A DNA stretch of 64,000 nt from Phytomonospora endophytica (GTDB lineage: Bacteria > Actinomycetota > Actinomycetes > Mycobacteriales > Micromonosporaceae), in the NCBI RefSeq assembly GCF_014202425.1, contig NZ_JACHGT010000017.1:150496-214495 (forward strand). The letters run 5' to 3'. The notes below the pieces were generated by a model. That model saw nothing but the letters and a program-made list of their open reading frames with translations. It did not search any database and had not been told where the DNA came from. The translations under genes and the position numbers were made by a program. Positions 36,130-45,085 of the stretch are shown here, one piece after another. Numbering within the stretch: position 1 is the first letter of the stretch; the number at the start of each line of letters is the position of its first letter.

Positions 36130-37535
36130 GCCAACTCCCCCGCCATGGAAAGTGGCCGGCGCATGGCCTCTGGCGCGCGGCTCAGCGCGACCACCGCCGT
36201 CTGGCTGCCGAGCGCGAACGCCAAGGACAGCGCGTGCTGGAACGCCTGTGGTCGTGCACCGCCCTGCACGTGGTCGCCGGCGCACTCCGGGTCGACCTGG
36301 ACGCATCCCACGGTCGGCGTAAGGACTTGCCGGTGCAACATCAGGGCGGTCGCGGCGACGTTGACGGCGGCGGACAACCCGAAGCTGTGCCCGTAGACGG
36401 GTTTGACCGATCCCAGCGCCGGGCGCGTACCCGGTTCGGTGCCGAACACGCGGTCGACGATGCGGCACTCGGTGGCGTCGTTATAGCGGGTGGCGGTGCC
36501 GTGCCCACACATGTAGCCGACGTCGGCGGCCTCGATTCCCGCGTCGGCCAGGGTGCGGTTCACGAGGGCCGCTCCGTGCGCACCGGTCAAGTCCATCGTC
36601 GTCGGGTGCCCGGCTTCGCAACCGGAGCGCTGCGCGGTGATCTCGGCATACGCGACGGCTCCGCGCCGCCTGGCCGACTCGGCGGTCTCCAGGAACATCC
36701 ACAGCGAGCCCTCACCGAACTGGAATCCCCGGCGGCGCTTGTCGTAGGGCCGCATCGTGTCGTCGGGATCGGTCGCACGGCACAGCACCCCGTCGCCCAG
36801 CGCCAGGAACGACTCGACCACCGACCGGGTGACCGGGAACTCGTACCCGCCCGCCAACATCGCGTCGACCTCCCCGGACCGCAGTTTGTCGAGCGCCATG
36901 CCGATCGCCTGACTGCCACCTACGCAGGCATTGCTGAGCGTGACGACGGGTCCCTGGAGGCCGCAGTGGATCGCGGCGAGGCTGGTGGGCGATCCGGGGA
37001 GACTCTTCAGGGCCGCCTGGGGCCCCGGGGACTGACCCATGCCGAGCGTCTCATCCCACCATTGGACGGGCCCTCGCGACGACGAACCGACCACGCCGAT
37101 CCGTTGCGGATCGATGTCCCCGTCGACTACCCCGGCGTCCTGTAGTGCGTTGGCGACCGACGCGATCACGATCAGCTGTTCACGGGAGTACTTCGCCGCG
37201 TACGATTCCCGCAGATCGGGCAGGTGGCAGCGGTAGTCGAACCCGTCGACGACTGCGGCCGTTTGTGTTGGCAGGCCGGCGTCGACGAGTCGGGGCACCC
37301 GGGTCATCTGGCTTCGCCCATCGGCCAGGTGCCGCCAGAAGTCCGTGGCACTGGTGGCACCGGGCATGATCAGGCCGATACCGGTGATAAGAACTCGTTG
37401 CGCATCCGAGCCCGTGCCGCTCGGGCACCCGGGTCTTGTACCTTCGGGCGAGTACGGCGAGTTGCCCGTCTCCTTTGCGGAACCACCCTTTTCCGGCTCG
37501 ATTTCAGTCGAGCCACCAACGTCGATATCTTTCAC
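36120..37535 (-). CDS. Beta-ketoacyl synthase (KAS-II-like)
   Basis: The 471-residue condensing enzyme has all three catalytic residues: Cys in LSNACVGGSQAIGMA near residue 183, His in GHGTATRYND near 318, and His in KPVYGHSFG near 354. The start is GTG with a perfect AAGGAGGA site; a 19-codon extension upstream has none. It carries about 45 polar N-terminal residues before the thiolase fold. No carrier protein, acyltransferase or ketoreductase is adjacent, so it is not part of a normal PKS or FAS set. It may act with the coupled CoA-transferase-like gene or supply acetoacetyl units for the mevalonate genes upstream; both are inferences. Confidence 0.82.
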   Translation of the reverse strand: MKDIDVGGSTEIEPEKGGSAKETGNSPYSPEGTRPGCPSGTGSDAQRVLITGIGLIMPGATSATDFWRHLADGRSQMTRVPRLVDAGLPTQTAAVVDGFDYRCHLPDLRESYAAKYSREQLIVIASVANALQDAGVVDGDIDPQRIGVVGSSSRGPVQWWDETLGMGQSPGPQAALKSLPGSPTSLAAIHCGLQGPVVTLSNACVGGSQAIGMALDKLRSGEVDAMLAGGYEFPVTRSVVESFLALGDGVLCRATDPDDTMRPYDKRRRGFQFGEGSLWMFLETAESARRRGAVAYAEITAQRSGCEAGHPTTMDLTGAHGAALVNRTLADAGIEAADVGYMCGHGTATRYNDATECRIVDRVFGTEPGTRPALGSVKPVYGHSFGLSAAVNVAATALMLHRQVLTPTVGCVQVDPECAGDHVQGGARPQAFQHALSLAFALGSQTAVVALSRAPEAMRRPLSMAGELACG

Positions 37536-37795
37536 GTTTCCTCCTTTTCGAAGGGCGCCACTCGCGAACCTTCGATTGGTTCCCTCGCTCATGTCTGGAG
37601 TGGATACTCACGCGGGGAACAGGACTGTGGCGCGCACCGGCCCTCCCGCGTGAAGGGTCGACGCCTGACCGCCGCAGGATGCGGTTCATTCCGGGCCGGC
37701 TGATTCACCATTCCCACCCAAACCCCGCGTGCAGGGCGAACACGGTGGCCGACAATCCGGGCCGCGGCCAGGCGGCCGCCCACCGAATGGAAAGA

Positions 37796-38806
37796 TCAGT
37801 CGTTTGTGCCTGGTGATGTGGGCATTCCGAGGTGTTCGGAGGACAGTGCCGGGCCCGCGCCGACCTTGTCGATGATGATGGTTTCGCAGTCGTCGGAGAG
37901 CGCTGCGGCGACAGCGGTAACCGCGTCGTCGGGGCACAACGCGTGCACGTTCGGGCCGGCGTCGGTCGTGGCGCAGACGGGCACGCCGGACGCGCGCAGC
38001 GCCTCGATGCGTTCAAGAACGCGCAAGGTGCCCGGTCGCCAGTAGCGCAACGGCGGTCGGGAAGTCGTGGCGATCGCCTGCATCTCGTACATCTCCTCCT
38101 CGACGGCCTCGGCGAGGGTGGCGAAGTCTCGTTCGCGAAGCGCGGTGCGGACACGTTGGAGCCGCTCGCCGAGCAGTTCCACACGGCGCCCGAAATGTGG
38201 GCTCGTCGAGGCTCTGAAGTGGCCTTCCCTGGAACTGGTGGCCTTCGGGCCGGAGTCGACGACCGCGATGACATCGGACAGTGCCCAGTGCTCGCGTGGC
38301 AGAAAGGTCGTCGCCGCCGACGCCGGGTCCTCGGAGTCTTCCGGCCACAGGACGTATCCGCCGAGAACGGACCTCGCCGCTGAACCCGATCCCGACTTGC
38401 GGGCGAGTATCGAGAGCCGACCGGGATCCACGGCCGCATCGACCCGGGTGAGGGCCGCGAGGGTCAGCGCGGCGAAGCCGGATGCGGACGAGGCGATGCC
38501 TGCTGCGGTCGGAAAGCTGTTGGTGGTGATGATCCGCATCGAGACGTCGACCTCGGCGAAGGCGCGCAGGCGGTCGAGGTGCTCGACGACACGCGCGGCG
38601 AATACCGGATCCGCCGGCCTGGCCCGGCCGTCTTCGTGCCACCACACCTCGTCGGGTCCTTTGATCGTGTCGACGGTGCAGCGGGAGACGCATCTGGACA
38701 GGGTCATTGACAGCGACTGGTTCGCCGGCACACCCAAGGCGCGGTCGGCCAGGCCCCAGTATTTGATGAAGGCGATATTGGCGGGAGCGACGGCGGTCAC
38801 GGGCAT
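37796..38806 (-). CDS. mvaD: Diphosphomevalonate decarboxylase (or MDD-like kinase/decarboxylase)
   Basis: The 336-residue GHMP-superfamily enzyme has an N-terminal ANIAFIKYWG motif, the phosphate-binding segment NSFPTAAGIASSASGFAAL near residue 100 and the catalytic Asp in ATTDAGPNVH near 285. It would decarboxylate mevalonate 5-diphosphate to isopentenyl diphosphate using ATP. The usual KYWGK(R/A)D reads KYWGLAD, so the second Lys that contacts the substrate is absent; a shift to mevalonate 5-phosphate or mevalonate is possible. The start overlaps the mevalonate kinase stop by 10 nt. Confidence 0.85.
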   Translation of the reverse strand: MPVTAVAPANIAFIKYWGLADRALGVPANQSLSMTLSRCVSRCTVDTIKGPDEVWWHEDGRARPADPVFAARVVEHLDRLRAFAEVDVSMRIITTNSFPTAAGIASSASGFAALTLAALTRVDAAVDPGRLSILARKSGSGSAARSVLGGYVLWPEDSEDPASAATTFLPREHWALSDVIAVVDSGPKATSSREGHFRASTSPHFGRRVELLGERLQRVRTALRERDFATLAEAVEEEMYEMQAIATTSRPPLRYWRPGTLRVLERIEALRASGVPVCATTDAGPNVHALCPDDAVTAVAAALSDDCETIIIDKVGAGPALSSEHLGMPTSPGTND

Positions 38807-39879
38807 GTTGTCACCTTGAGTCCATCGACACCAAGTGGCGCGACGATTCGCGGGTAGGGCGCGAGCGCGTTGAGAGGAACCGAGGGCGGGCCGAGTGGCC
38901 AGTACACGATCAGTGCGCCGGCGCCCGGGCCGGTGAGTGAGCCGCTGCCCGAGATCTTCGCCGCGCCGCCCGCCGCTTCGATTCGCCGCACGAGGATCCG
39001 GATGGGGTCGGGGACCACACCGAGTGCTTCGAGGCCGCGCTGGTAAGAGGTGATGGACTCGGTGACGGCCCGTGCGTCGCCGTCGCCGTCGAGCGCGCGG
39101 ATGAAGGTATCGGTGCGCTTCGCCATCGCGTCGAGCACTTGGCGCAAACGGCGCTCATCGTGGAGGAGGTGTTGCCGGACACCGGCGACGACCTGCCCGG
39201 TCGCCTCTGTGGGGCCGGTGTCGTAGATCGCGAGCCGGGTCAGAACCTCTGTCTTGTCGGGAACCGGGACTCCGTGCGACCGATCTCCGCGCCGTCGGAA
39301 CGCCACCGTTCGGCCGAGCATGATCGTGCGGTGGTCGATGCCGGAGGCTGCGTGGTGTTGTCGCTGTTCGACGGCCGCGATGAGGGGTTCCAGAGCCTCG
39401 ATGCCGCCTGAAGTCCCGCACACCGACCCGAGAGCGGCGAGGACGGAGACCGCCAGGGCCGCCGAACTGCCCATCCCACGGGAGGGCGGAACGGTTGAGG
39501 TGATCCGCAAGTTCAACGGCGGCAGTGAACATGGAGGATGCGCCGCCGCGAATTCACCGAGCGCGATCAGGGGCAGGTGGATGCGGTGGGCGTGCTCGGG
39601 TTCGGCGAGGTCGAAGACCGTGGGGCGCACCTGGTCGTCGCCGGCCTGTGCGGCGTATTCGCGCAGGCGGTCCCAGGATGCGTCCACGAGCGTGGCTTCG
39701 TCGTCCAGGGTGAGCCGCACCGCGCCGGAGTTCGGCCGATCGGCGGACGTCCGGCAGGTCATCCCCACGGTCGTGACCACCGCCGGCCCACCGTAGACGG
39801 CGGAATGCTCGCCCATCAAGATCATCTTTCCCGGTGCGGTCGCGACCACGGTCTGGGGTCGACTCGCCGTCGTGGTCAC
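38797..39879 (-). CDS. mvk: Mevalonate kinase
   Basis: The 360-residue GHMP kinase phosphorylates mevalonate at O5. It has all family motifs: APGKMILMGEHSAVYGGPAV near residue 12, STVPPSRGMGSSAALAVSVL near 125, and KISGSGSLTGPGAGALIV near 305. The Lys and Asp of the active site are present (GKMIL; the Asp in the SGIDHRTIM loop replaces the usual GxD). The GTG start sits 4 nt after the HMG-CoA reductase stop; a 43-codon upstream extension lies inside that gene and is rejected. Confidence 0.88.
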   Translation of the reverse strand: MTTTASRPQTVVATAPGKMILMGEHSAVYGGPAVVTTVGMTCRTSADRPNSGAVRLTLDDEATLVDASWDRLREYAAQAGDDQVRPTVFDLAEPEHAHRIHLPLIALGEFAAAHPPCSLPPLNLRITSTVPPSRGMGSSAALAVSVLAALGSVCGTSGGIEALEPLIAAVEQRQHHAASGIDHRTIMLGRTVAFRRRGDRSHGVPVPDKTEVLTRLAIYDTGPTEATGQVVAGVRQHLLHDERRLRQVLDAMAKRTDTFIRALDGDGDARAVTESITSYQRGLEALGVVPDPIRILVRRIEAAGGAAKISGSGSLTGPGAGALIVYWPLGPPSVPLNALAPYPRIVAPLGVDGLKVTTCP

Positions 39880-39883
39880 GGTG

Positions 39884-41119
39884 TCACCGAGCCAGTGTGC
39901 GGTGTGCGCGGGCGAGGTCTCGGGAGGCCAGGGCCGCCAAGAGCGAGACCTCACCGGCCAGGACGGTGGCGCCGAGGATCTCGGCGAGCCGCAGTGCCGT
40001 GCGTCCATCGTCTCCGCCGTGGATTCCGAGCAGTCCCAGGGCTTCCTTCTGGGTTTCCAAAGCGGTCCCGCCGCCCACGGTTCCGAGCGTGAGTTCGGGC
40101 AGGTACACCGACACGTAGGCGGCGCCGTCGGGCCTGGCCTCGACGCAGGTGATTCCGGTGGCGCCGGTGGTCACGTGCGCCAGATCCTGACCGGTGGCCA
40201 GGAACAGCGCGGCGACCAGGTTGGCATGATGCGCGTTGGAGCCCATCGCTCCGGCCATCGCCGAGCCGATGAGGTTCTTGCGATACTGCACCTCGCACAA
40301 CGCCTCGGCGCTGGTCTTGAGGGTGTCCTCCAGCGTCTCGGCGTCGAGCACGGCTTCGGCGTAGACGCGTTTGCCCCGGCCCTCGATGACGTTGATCCAG
40401 GCGGGCTTCTTGTCGACGCACACGTTGCCCGACAGTGCCACGCACTGCGCGCCCGTCTGCGGTTCGATCAGTTCGGTCACCACCTGGTCGACGGCGAGGG
40501 TCACCATGTTCATGCCCATCGCGTCATCGGTGGTGAAAGCGAAACGCAGGAAGACCGTCGTTCCCACGGCCAGCGGCTGGATGCCGGTCAGCTGCAGATG
40601 TCGGCTGGTCTGCTCGGCGAGCGACCGGATGTCGGGCGTGTGTTCGGCGACCCAGTCGAGAAGGCGCCGGGTGTGGGTGATGCCGGAGGTCCGGAACACC
40701 GGTGCCCGTGTCATCCCGGTGTCCTCGACGTCCACGGTGACCTTGCCGCTGATCGCCCGGCAGCCGCGCGCGGTACTCGCCAGCAGGGCTCCTTCGGTGG
40801 TGGCCAGGGGAACGAAGATCCGCTCCTCTACGTCGACGTGCCGGCCCGACATCGACAAGGGCCCCACCACACCCATCGGCACCTGTGCGGCACCGATGAA
40901 GTTCTCGCAGTGCTTTGCCGACACGAGAGCGGCATCGAGGCAGTAGTCGCCGATCGCGTCGAGAGTCGTGCCGCTGTGCAGTTCCAACGCCCTTCGCCGC
41001 GCCTCGCCTTTCTGCTCGGCGCTCAGGTCGTCGGGGAGCTGATGGACCCTCCTTTCGCCCGAGGCGATTTCCTCTGCCACGACCGTCACCCGGTCGAGGA
41101 ACGTATCGTTCGAAGTCAT
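39884..41119 (-). CDS. HMG-CoA reductase, class I
   Basis: The 411-residue enzyme reduces HMG-CoA to mevalonate with NADPH. The motifs ENFIGAAQVPMGVVGPL near residue 70, TTEGALLASTARGCRAI, DAMGMNMVTLAVD (NADP site) near 215 and GTVGGGTALETQ near 345 are all class I signatures; the catalytic Glu, Lys and Asp regions are present. The ATG (MTSNDTF) follows GGGAGC; 42 upstream codons lack family sequence. It heads a tight three-gene mevalonate block. Confidence 0.92.
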   Translation of the reverse strand: MTSNDTFLDRVTVVAEEIASGERRVHQLPDDLSAEQKGEARRRALELHSGTTLDAIGDYCLDAALVSAKHCENFIGAAQVPMGVVGPLSMSGRHVDVEERIFVPLATTEGALLASTARGCRAISGKVTVDVEDTGMTRAPVFRTSGITHTRRLLDWVAEHTPDIRSLAEQTSRHLQLTGIQPLAVGTTVFLRFAFTTDDAMGMNMVTLAVDQVVTELIEPQTGAQCVALSGNVCVDKKPAWINVIEGRGKRVYAEAVLDAETLEDTLKTSAEALCEVQYRKNLIGSAMAGAMGSNAHHANLVAALFLATGQDLAHVTTGATGITCVEARPDGAAYVSVYLPELTLGTVGGGTALETQKEALGLLGIHGGDDGRTALRLAEILGATVLAGEVSLLAALASRDLARAHRTLAR

Positions 41120-41246
41120 GTGAGCTCCCAGCCGATTTGATCGTGCGGGACAACTTCGACGATCGCCGCCGCTGGAGAATTCGGCCAGTCGCCGTTCCGA
41201 TGAGCGGAACACCTCCAGGTGAGGCTCAGTGTCCGTGCTGCGCACG

Positions 41247-42041
41247 CTAGGAACGCCTGCGGGCCGACACCGCCCCCTGACGTGAACCGGAAGGCCGCCT
41301 GCGATGGCTGCGTCTCACCTCCACCGAGGCGGCGTGCGCCACCCTGCGCAGAGCGGCCACGGCCTCTTGGCCGATCAGGTCGGTTGGAGTCATACCGCCG
41401 ATGCTGATCGCCGCCACGGCGACCCCCGACCGCGCGAAGATCGGAGCAGCCACACCCTGCAGACCTGATGCGAGGCCGGGATCGGTGTGGGCCAACCCCG
41501 ATCCGCGGATCAGAACGGTCTCCTCGACCAGTTCGTCATATTCGGCAAGATCGGCCAACCTCGCCAAAGCTTCTGGATTGTAGGCGAGGATGGCTTTGCC
41601 GCTCGCCGTCCGGTGCGCCGGCAGAGGTTCGCCGGTGGTTCGCATTCGAGCGAACTGACGGTGGGTGAGCAGCGTTTCAACGAAATGGACCTCGTAATAG
41701 TTGAGCACTCCGAGACTGACCGTCAGGCCCGTGACCCGATGCAATTCGAGTAGGTACGGCATGAGGAGACGACGCAGGCGCCTCCCGACGGTGTGGGCGC
41801 CCTCGATGGCCGCCTGGAGCCGAGAGCCCAACCCGTACCCGGCGTGACCTCGCATGACCACGCGATGCTCCACCAGCGTTCCCAGCAACCGCAACGTCGT
41901 CGTCTTCGGCAACCTCGCCCCCCGGGCGATCTCCGACAAACTCAAGGGACGCCGCGTCGAGCCGATCACCTCGAGAATGGCCAGGGACCTGCCGATGACC
42001 GTGGAGGACTCGCCCTCGACCACGCGCACGTTACCCACCAC
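41247..42041 (-). CDS. IclR-family regulator
   Basis: The 264-residue regulator has an N-terminal winged HTH (RPLSLSEIARGARLPKTTTLRLL) and an IclR ligand-binding domain with the typical segment PAHRTASGKAILAY near residue 150. It lies 127 bp before HMG-CoA reductase on the same strand, so it probably governs the mevalonate block and the ketosynthase. GTG start. The C-terminus is Arg-rich. The effector is unknown. Confidence 0.86.
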   Translation of the reverse strand: MVGNVRVVEGESSTVIGRSLAILEVIGSTRRPLSLSEIARGARLPKTTTLRLLGTLVEHRVVMRGHAGYGLGSRLQAAIEGAHTVGRRLRRLLMPYLLELHRVTGLTVSLGVLNYYEVHFVETLLTHRQFARMRTTGEPLPAHRTASGKAILAYNPEALARLADLAEYDELVEETVLIRGSGLAHTDPGLASGLQGVAAPIFARSGVAVAAISIGGMTPTDLIGQEAVAALRRVAHAASVEVRRSHRRRPSGSRQGAVSARRRS

Positions 42042-42307
42042 CCGAGGACCCGAGCACCCCTACCCAAGGCAATTCTAGATAGATCGGCATCCCCGTGACG
42101 AGCACACAAAGCGCCACCCGGTGTCGGATTTCAGCCGCCGTGGAAAGTGCACACTTCCAACCAACGGCGAACCGGTGTGGGCGAACCACGCCGGCCATGT
42201 GCCGCACAGTTCTTCCGGATGGACATTTCCGGGATCAGCACGGCATCAAGCTGGCACAGCCGTGACCGATACCGAAATTCCGCCGAGGACCGGCAGGAGG
42301 GTGGTGC

Positions 42308-43438
42308 TCATTCGACCGGCTTCCATACCCCTTCTCGCACCTCCATGGATGTGCACGATTCGTCGGTCACTCCGGCGTGGTTCTCCGGGGCCATCCGGAT
42401 CGTGCCGCTGGCTCCCAGATATTCAATGGTCTCCAGGCGTTCGCGCGCGACGGCCGGATCCTGGCCGTCTTGATAGGCCTGGTCGAGAATGCCGACCGCA
42501 TCGGCGCCGAAGCCCGCGTAACTTCCGACCGCACCGTTGACGGCCTCGAAGTCCTCGGCCCAGCTGGTCATGTTCACGTAGTTGGGCAAGGTCACGGGAG
42601 CGTCCCTCCACGCCAGCAGCCACGGTCCGTACATGCGTACCCCCTCGGCGGCGGTACCGGCGGTAGCCAGGAAGCCGGGGTGTCCGGCGCTCGGCGTCAC
42701 GCAGATCGGTCCGTTCCAGCCCGCAGCGCGCGCATCGCGTACACCAGAACCGTTGGACGGCGGCAGGACGCTGATACCGAGGACGTCCGGGCCGAGGGCC
42801 ATCAGTTCACGGACGGGACCGGTCAGCTCGGTGGTGCCGGCGGGTACGGCCAAGGTCTGGAGGATGTCCACCCCGGCCTCGGCGGCCGCGGCGGCGTCGA
42901 TCTCACGGTCTGCGGGGCCATCCAGCGCATCGAGTTTGAGTAGTGCCACGGTCCGGCCCTGCTGGGCCACGGTGCGAAAATACCCAGGGGCGAACCGCCG
43001 GTAAGCAGGGCCGACACGGAAGACCCAAGACTGAGTCGGTATCGGACCGAGACTCGGAATGGCCACGGGCACGCCGGCGGCCTGGCCGGCCTCGGCGACG
43101 ATGCGGCCGGTCCACGGTGTCGATGTCCCGATCAGGGCGTTCGGCTTCTGTTCAAGCAGGCGGGCGACGCCCTCCCTGGTCTGCGCCTCGTCACCGCCGG
43201 TGTCTTCGACCAGCAGCTCAACGCGGGTGTATCCCGCCGCCTTGTTGATGGCGTCGGCCTGATAGCGGATGCCCAGCAACTGGCGCTGTCCGTGGACGGA
43301 GGTGGATCCGCTGCTGTCCACCAGAACACCGAACCGCAACGTGATCGGCGCCCCCGAGGCCGGAAGACCGCGAACGAGCGGTGCTGCGGCTATGGCGGCC
43401 CCGACAGCCAGAATGCCGCGACGCGTGAAAGTCTTCAC
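42308..43438 (-). CDS. Branched-chain amino acid-type ABC substrate-binding protein
   Basis: The 376-residue exported binding protein of the Peripla_BP_6 (LivJ-like) family has a signal with a twin-Arg motif (KTFTRRGILAVGAAIAAAPL) but no lipobox Cys. The mature part shows LRFGVLVDSSGSTSVHG and RVELLVEDTGGDEAQ strands. The GTG follows GGGGGAAAA. No permease or ATPase is adjacent, so its partners lie elsewhere or it is an orphan sensor. It is 190 bp downstream of the P450 gene, which runs in the same direction. Confidence 0.8.
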   Translation of the reverse strand: MKTFTRRGILAVGAAIAAAPLVRGLPASGAPITLRFGVLVDSSGSTSVHGQRQLLGIRYQADAINKAAGYTRVELLVEDTGGDEAQTREGVARLLEQKPNALIGTSTPWTGRIVAEAGQAAGVPVAIPSLGPIPTQSWVFRVGPAYRRFAPGYFRTVAQQGRTVALLKLDALDGPADREIDAAAAAEAGVDILQTLAVPAGTTELTGPVRELMALGPDVLGISVLPPSNGSGVRDARAAGWNGPICVTPSAGHPGFLATAGTAAEGVRMYGPWLLAWRDAPVTLPNYVNMTSWAEDFEAVNGAVGSYAGFGADAVGILDQAYQDGQDPAVARERLETIEYLGASGTIRMAPENHAGVTDESCTSMEVREGVWKPVE

Positions 43439-43628
43439 GTTTTCCCCCGATATCAGTAGGTTTCTGTCGCAGGCTACCGCGCGAGCCAAGTCCCCGACGA
43501 CGTTCCTCGGAGGACGGCGGAAAGAAGACGGAAGGTGCGGACTCGCCTGGGGACAACCGCCGCAGAACCGTGGGCAGACCCCTGCCGTCGGCACCGAATG
43601 GCCTGGCCGAACGTCCGCTCTTGAGGCT

Positions 43629-44927
43629 TTACACCGGCTCGATCAGCAGCTGTGAATCCCGAGGGACGTACAGCACATCGGGCGACGGCTCAGCGGATCC
43701 GGTGACGGTCATCCGGTAGTCACTCAGGATCCGTAGCGCCGCAACCGCGAGCACGGCCACTCCCAGCCTGGCCCCCGGACAGACCCGCGGTCCGCCCCCG
43801 AACGGGAGGTAGGCACCTCGCCTGGGCGGCACCGCATCCTCCAGCCATCGTTCCGGCTTGATCTCGTTCGGAGCGGACCACCAGCGGGGGTCCCGTTGGA
43901 TCAGCAACGGGCTGAAGACGATCTTCGAGCCCGCCTTCAACGTCCATGCGCCTAGTTCCACATCGCGGGGAGTGCTGCGCGCCAGCAACCACGTCGGGGG
44001 GTACATCCGCAGGATCTCCTTGACGACCGCCACGGTGTAGGGCGGTAGTCGCACGCCTCCCGAAGCCGCCTGTGCCCGCCACTGCGGTTCCTCGTCGCAG
44101 ACGCGTGCGGCCAGATCCGGTCGCCGACAGAGCACGGTGACGATCCACGCCAATGCCGCACCGGGCGTTCCGTGCCCACCGATGAGCGTGATGCGCAGGA
44201 GTGCCGCGATGACCTCGCCGGGCAGGGGGCGCTGTCGCGACAGGAGAACGTCGAGCATGTCATCGTGCGTGTAGGGTCCGCCCCGGGCACGGCGGGCTTC
44301 CACGAGCCGCCAAAGTTTGTCCTTCAGCTGCTCCTCGGCGGCCGCGGCACGACGAAAACGCCGTTTCGTCTGCCACAGCGGGGTGTTCAAGGTACGGCTC
44401 ACCGCGAGGATGTCGGTCGAGGCGCCGGCCAACTCCTCGTAGAAGTCGGGCGCATCGGGACCGAGGCAAAGGTCGGTGACCACATGACCCGTGACACGCT
44501 CGCACGCCTCGACGAGGTCGAGCCTTCGTCCCGCGATTCGGCGGAGCGCACGCTTCAGGCCGTCATCAAGCTTGCGCCCGCAGCCGTTGATGACATCAGG
44601 GTGCATGCCGCGGCCGCCTTGCCGCCGGCCCCGCATCCACAGTAGGCGGTTTTCCTCCGCGTCACCGCGGTCCTCGATCAGCGGCGTGGCAGCGTGGAAG
44701 TCGCGGCCTGTCGCTGCCAGAACATCCTGCACAAGGTCGGGATCGTTGACGACGACGGACTCAGGGCCGAAACGATAGACGTCCCCGAGCTCCTCGGCCC
44801 AGCGCCGCAGGGCACTCACACGATCCAGCTCGTAGGTGTAACCCGCGCCGAGGAGCCGATGCCCCCGAGCCAAGGGCATCGCGGGAACGGCCGACGGCCG
44901 CTCCCACGACACGGCCTTCAGCCGCAC
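43629..44927 (-). CDS. Cytochrome P450 coupled to a 37-codon ORF
   Basis: The 432-residue P450 has an ExxR motif (VVKEILRMYPP near 290) and a heme loop FGGGPRVCPGARLG with the Cys ligand near residue 382. The I-helix reads LIGGHGTPG, so the usual acidic residue before the Thr of the (A/G)Gx(D/E)T motif is missing, which argues against a standard hydroxylation mechanism. No redox partner is adjacent. The GTG start lies inside the end of the upstream small ORF (10-nt overlap), so translation of the two is linked. It is third in an operon after the MIO enzyme and the small ORF. The substrate could be the small peptide, an amino acid or the NRPS product. Confidence 0.9.
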   Translation of the reverse strand: MRLKAVSWERPSAVPAMPLARGHRLLGAGYTYELDRVSALRRWAEELGDVYRFGPESVVVNDPDLVQDVLAATGRDFHAATPLIEDRGDAEENRLLWMRGRRQGGRGMHPDVINGCGRKLDDGLKRALRRIAGRRLDLVEACERVTGHVVTDLCLGPDAPDFYEELAGASTDILAVSRTLNTPLWQTKRRFRRAAAAEEQLKDKLWRLVEARRARGGPYTHDDMLDVLLSRQRPLPGEVIAALLRITLIGGHGTPGAALAWIVTVLCRRPDLAARVCDEEPQWRAQAASGGVRLPPYTVAVVKEILRMYPPTWLLARSTPRDVELGAWTLKAGSKIVFSPLLIQRDPRWWSAPNEIKPERWLEDAVPPRRGAYLPFGGGPRVCPGARLGVAVLAVAALRILSDYRMTVTGSAEPSPDVLYVPRDSQLLIEPV

Positions 44928-45031
44928 TTCGCTTCAACCGCGTACGGTCCGCTGTAAGCGCCGCTCACCTCACCGCGTCGGTGACGCACCAACTGGATGA
45001 GCGCGCTGGTCACCCTCTTGATCTTCTCCAT
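44918..45031 (-). CDS. 37-residue peptide, possible RiPP precursor or coupling leader
   Basis: The ORF starts at ATG with a strong AAGGGGG site 5 nt upstream and ends 10 nt inside the P450 gene. Residues 3-19 form a plausible basic amphipathic helix (KIKRVTSALIQL). The second half is Gly/Ser/Tyr-rich with a YSGPY motif (Tyr26, Tyr30) and ends in Lys-Cys-Gly. It lies between the MIO enzyme (54 nt upstream) and the P450. P450s that cross-link aromatic residues of tiny precursor peptides are known (biarylitide- and tryptorubin-type RiPPs), so this pair could be such a system. A mere translational leader is the alternative. No sequence match to a known precursor is apparent. Confidence 0.6.
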   Translation of the reverse strand: MEKIKRVTSALIQLVRHRRGEVSGAYSGPYAVEAKCG

Positions 45032-45085
45032 TTTTCCCCCTTTGGGCCTCACGTTAACCAGCGCCACGGCCCGCTCGCGGCGGTT

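Noticed and set aside
36120..41119. Terpene or hybrid isoprenoid cluster
   Set aside because: No terpene synthase, prenyltransferase or polyprenyl synthase is visible, so I do not call it one.
39872..41140. Open frame antisense to HMG-CoA reductase
   Set aside because: HMG-CoA reductase on the other strand has all catalytic motifs; this frame has none.
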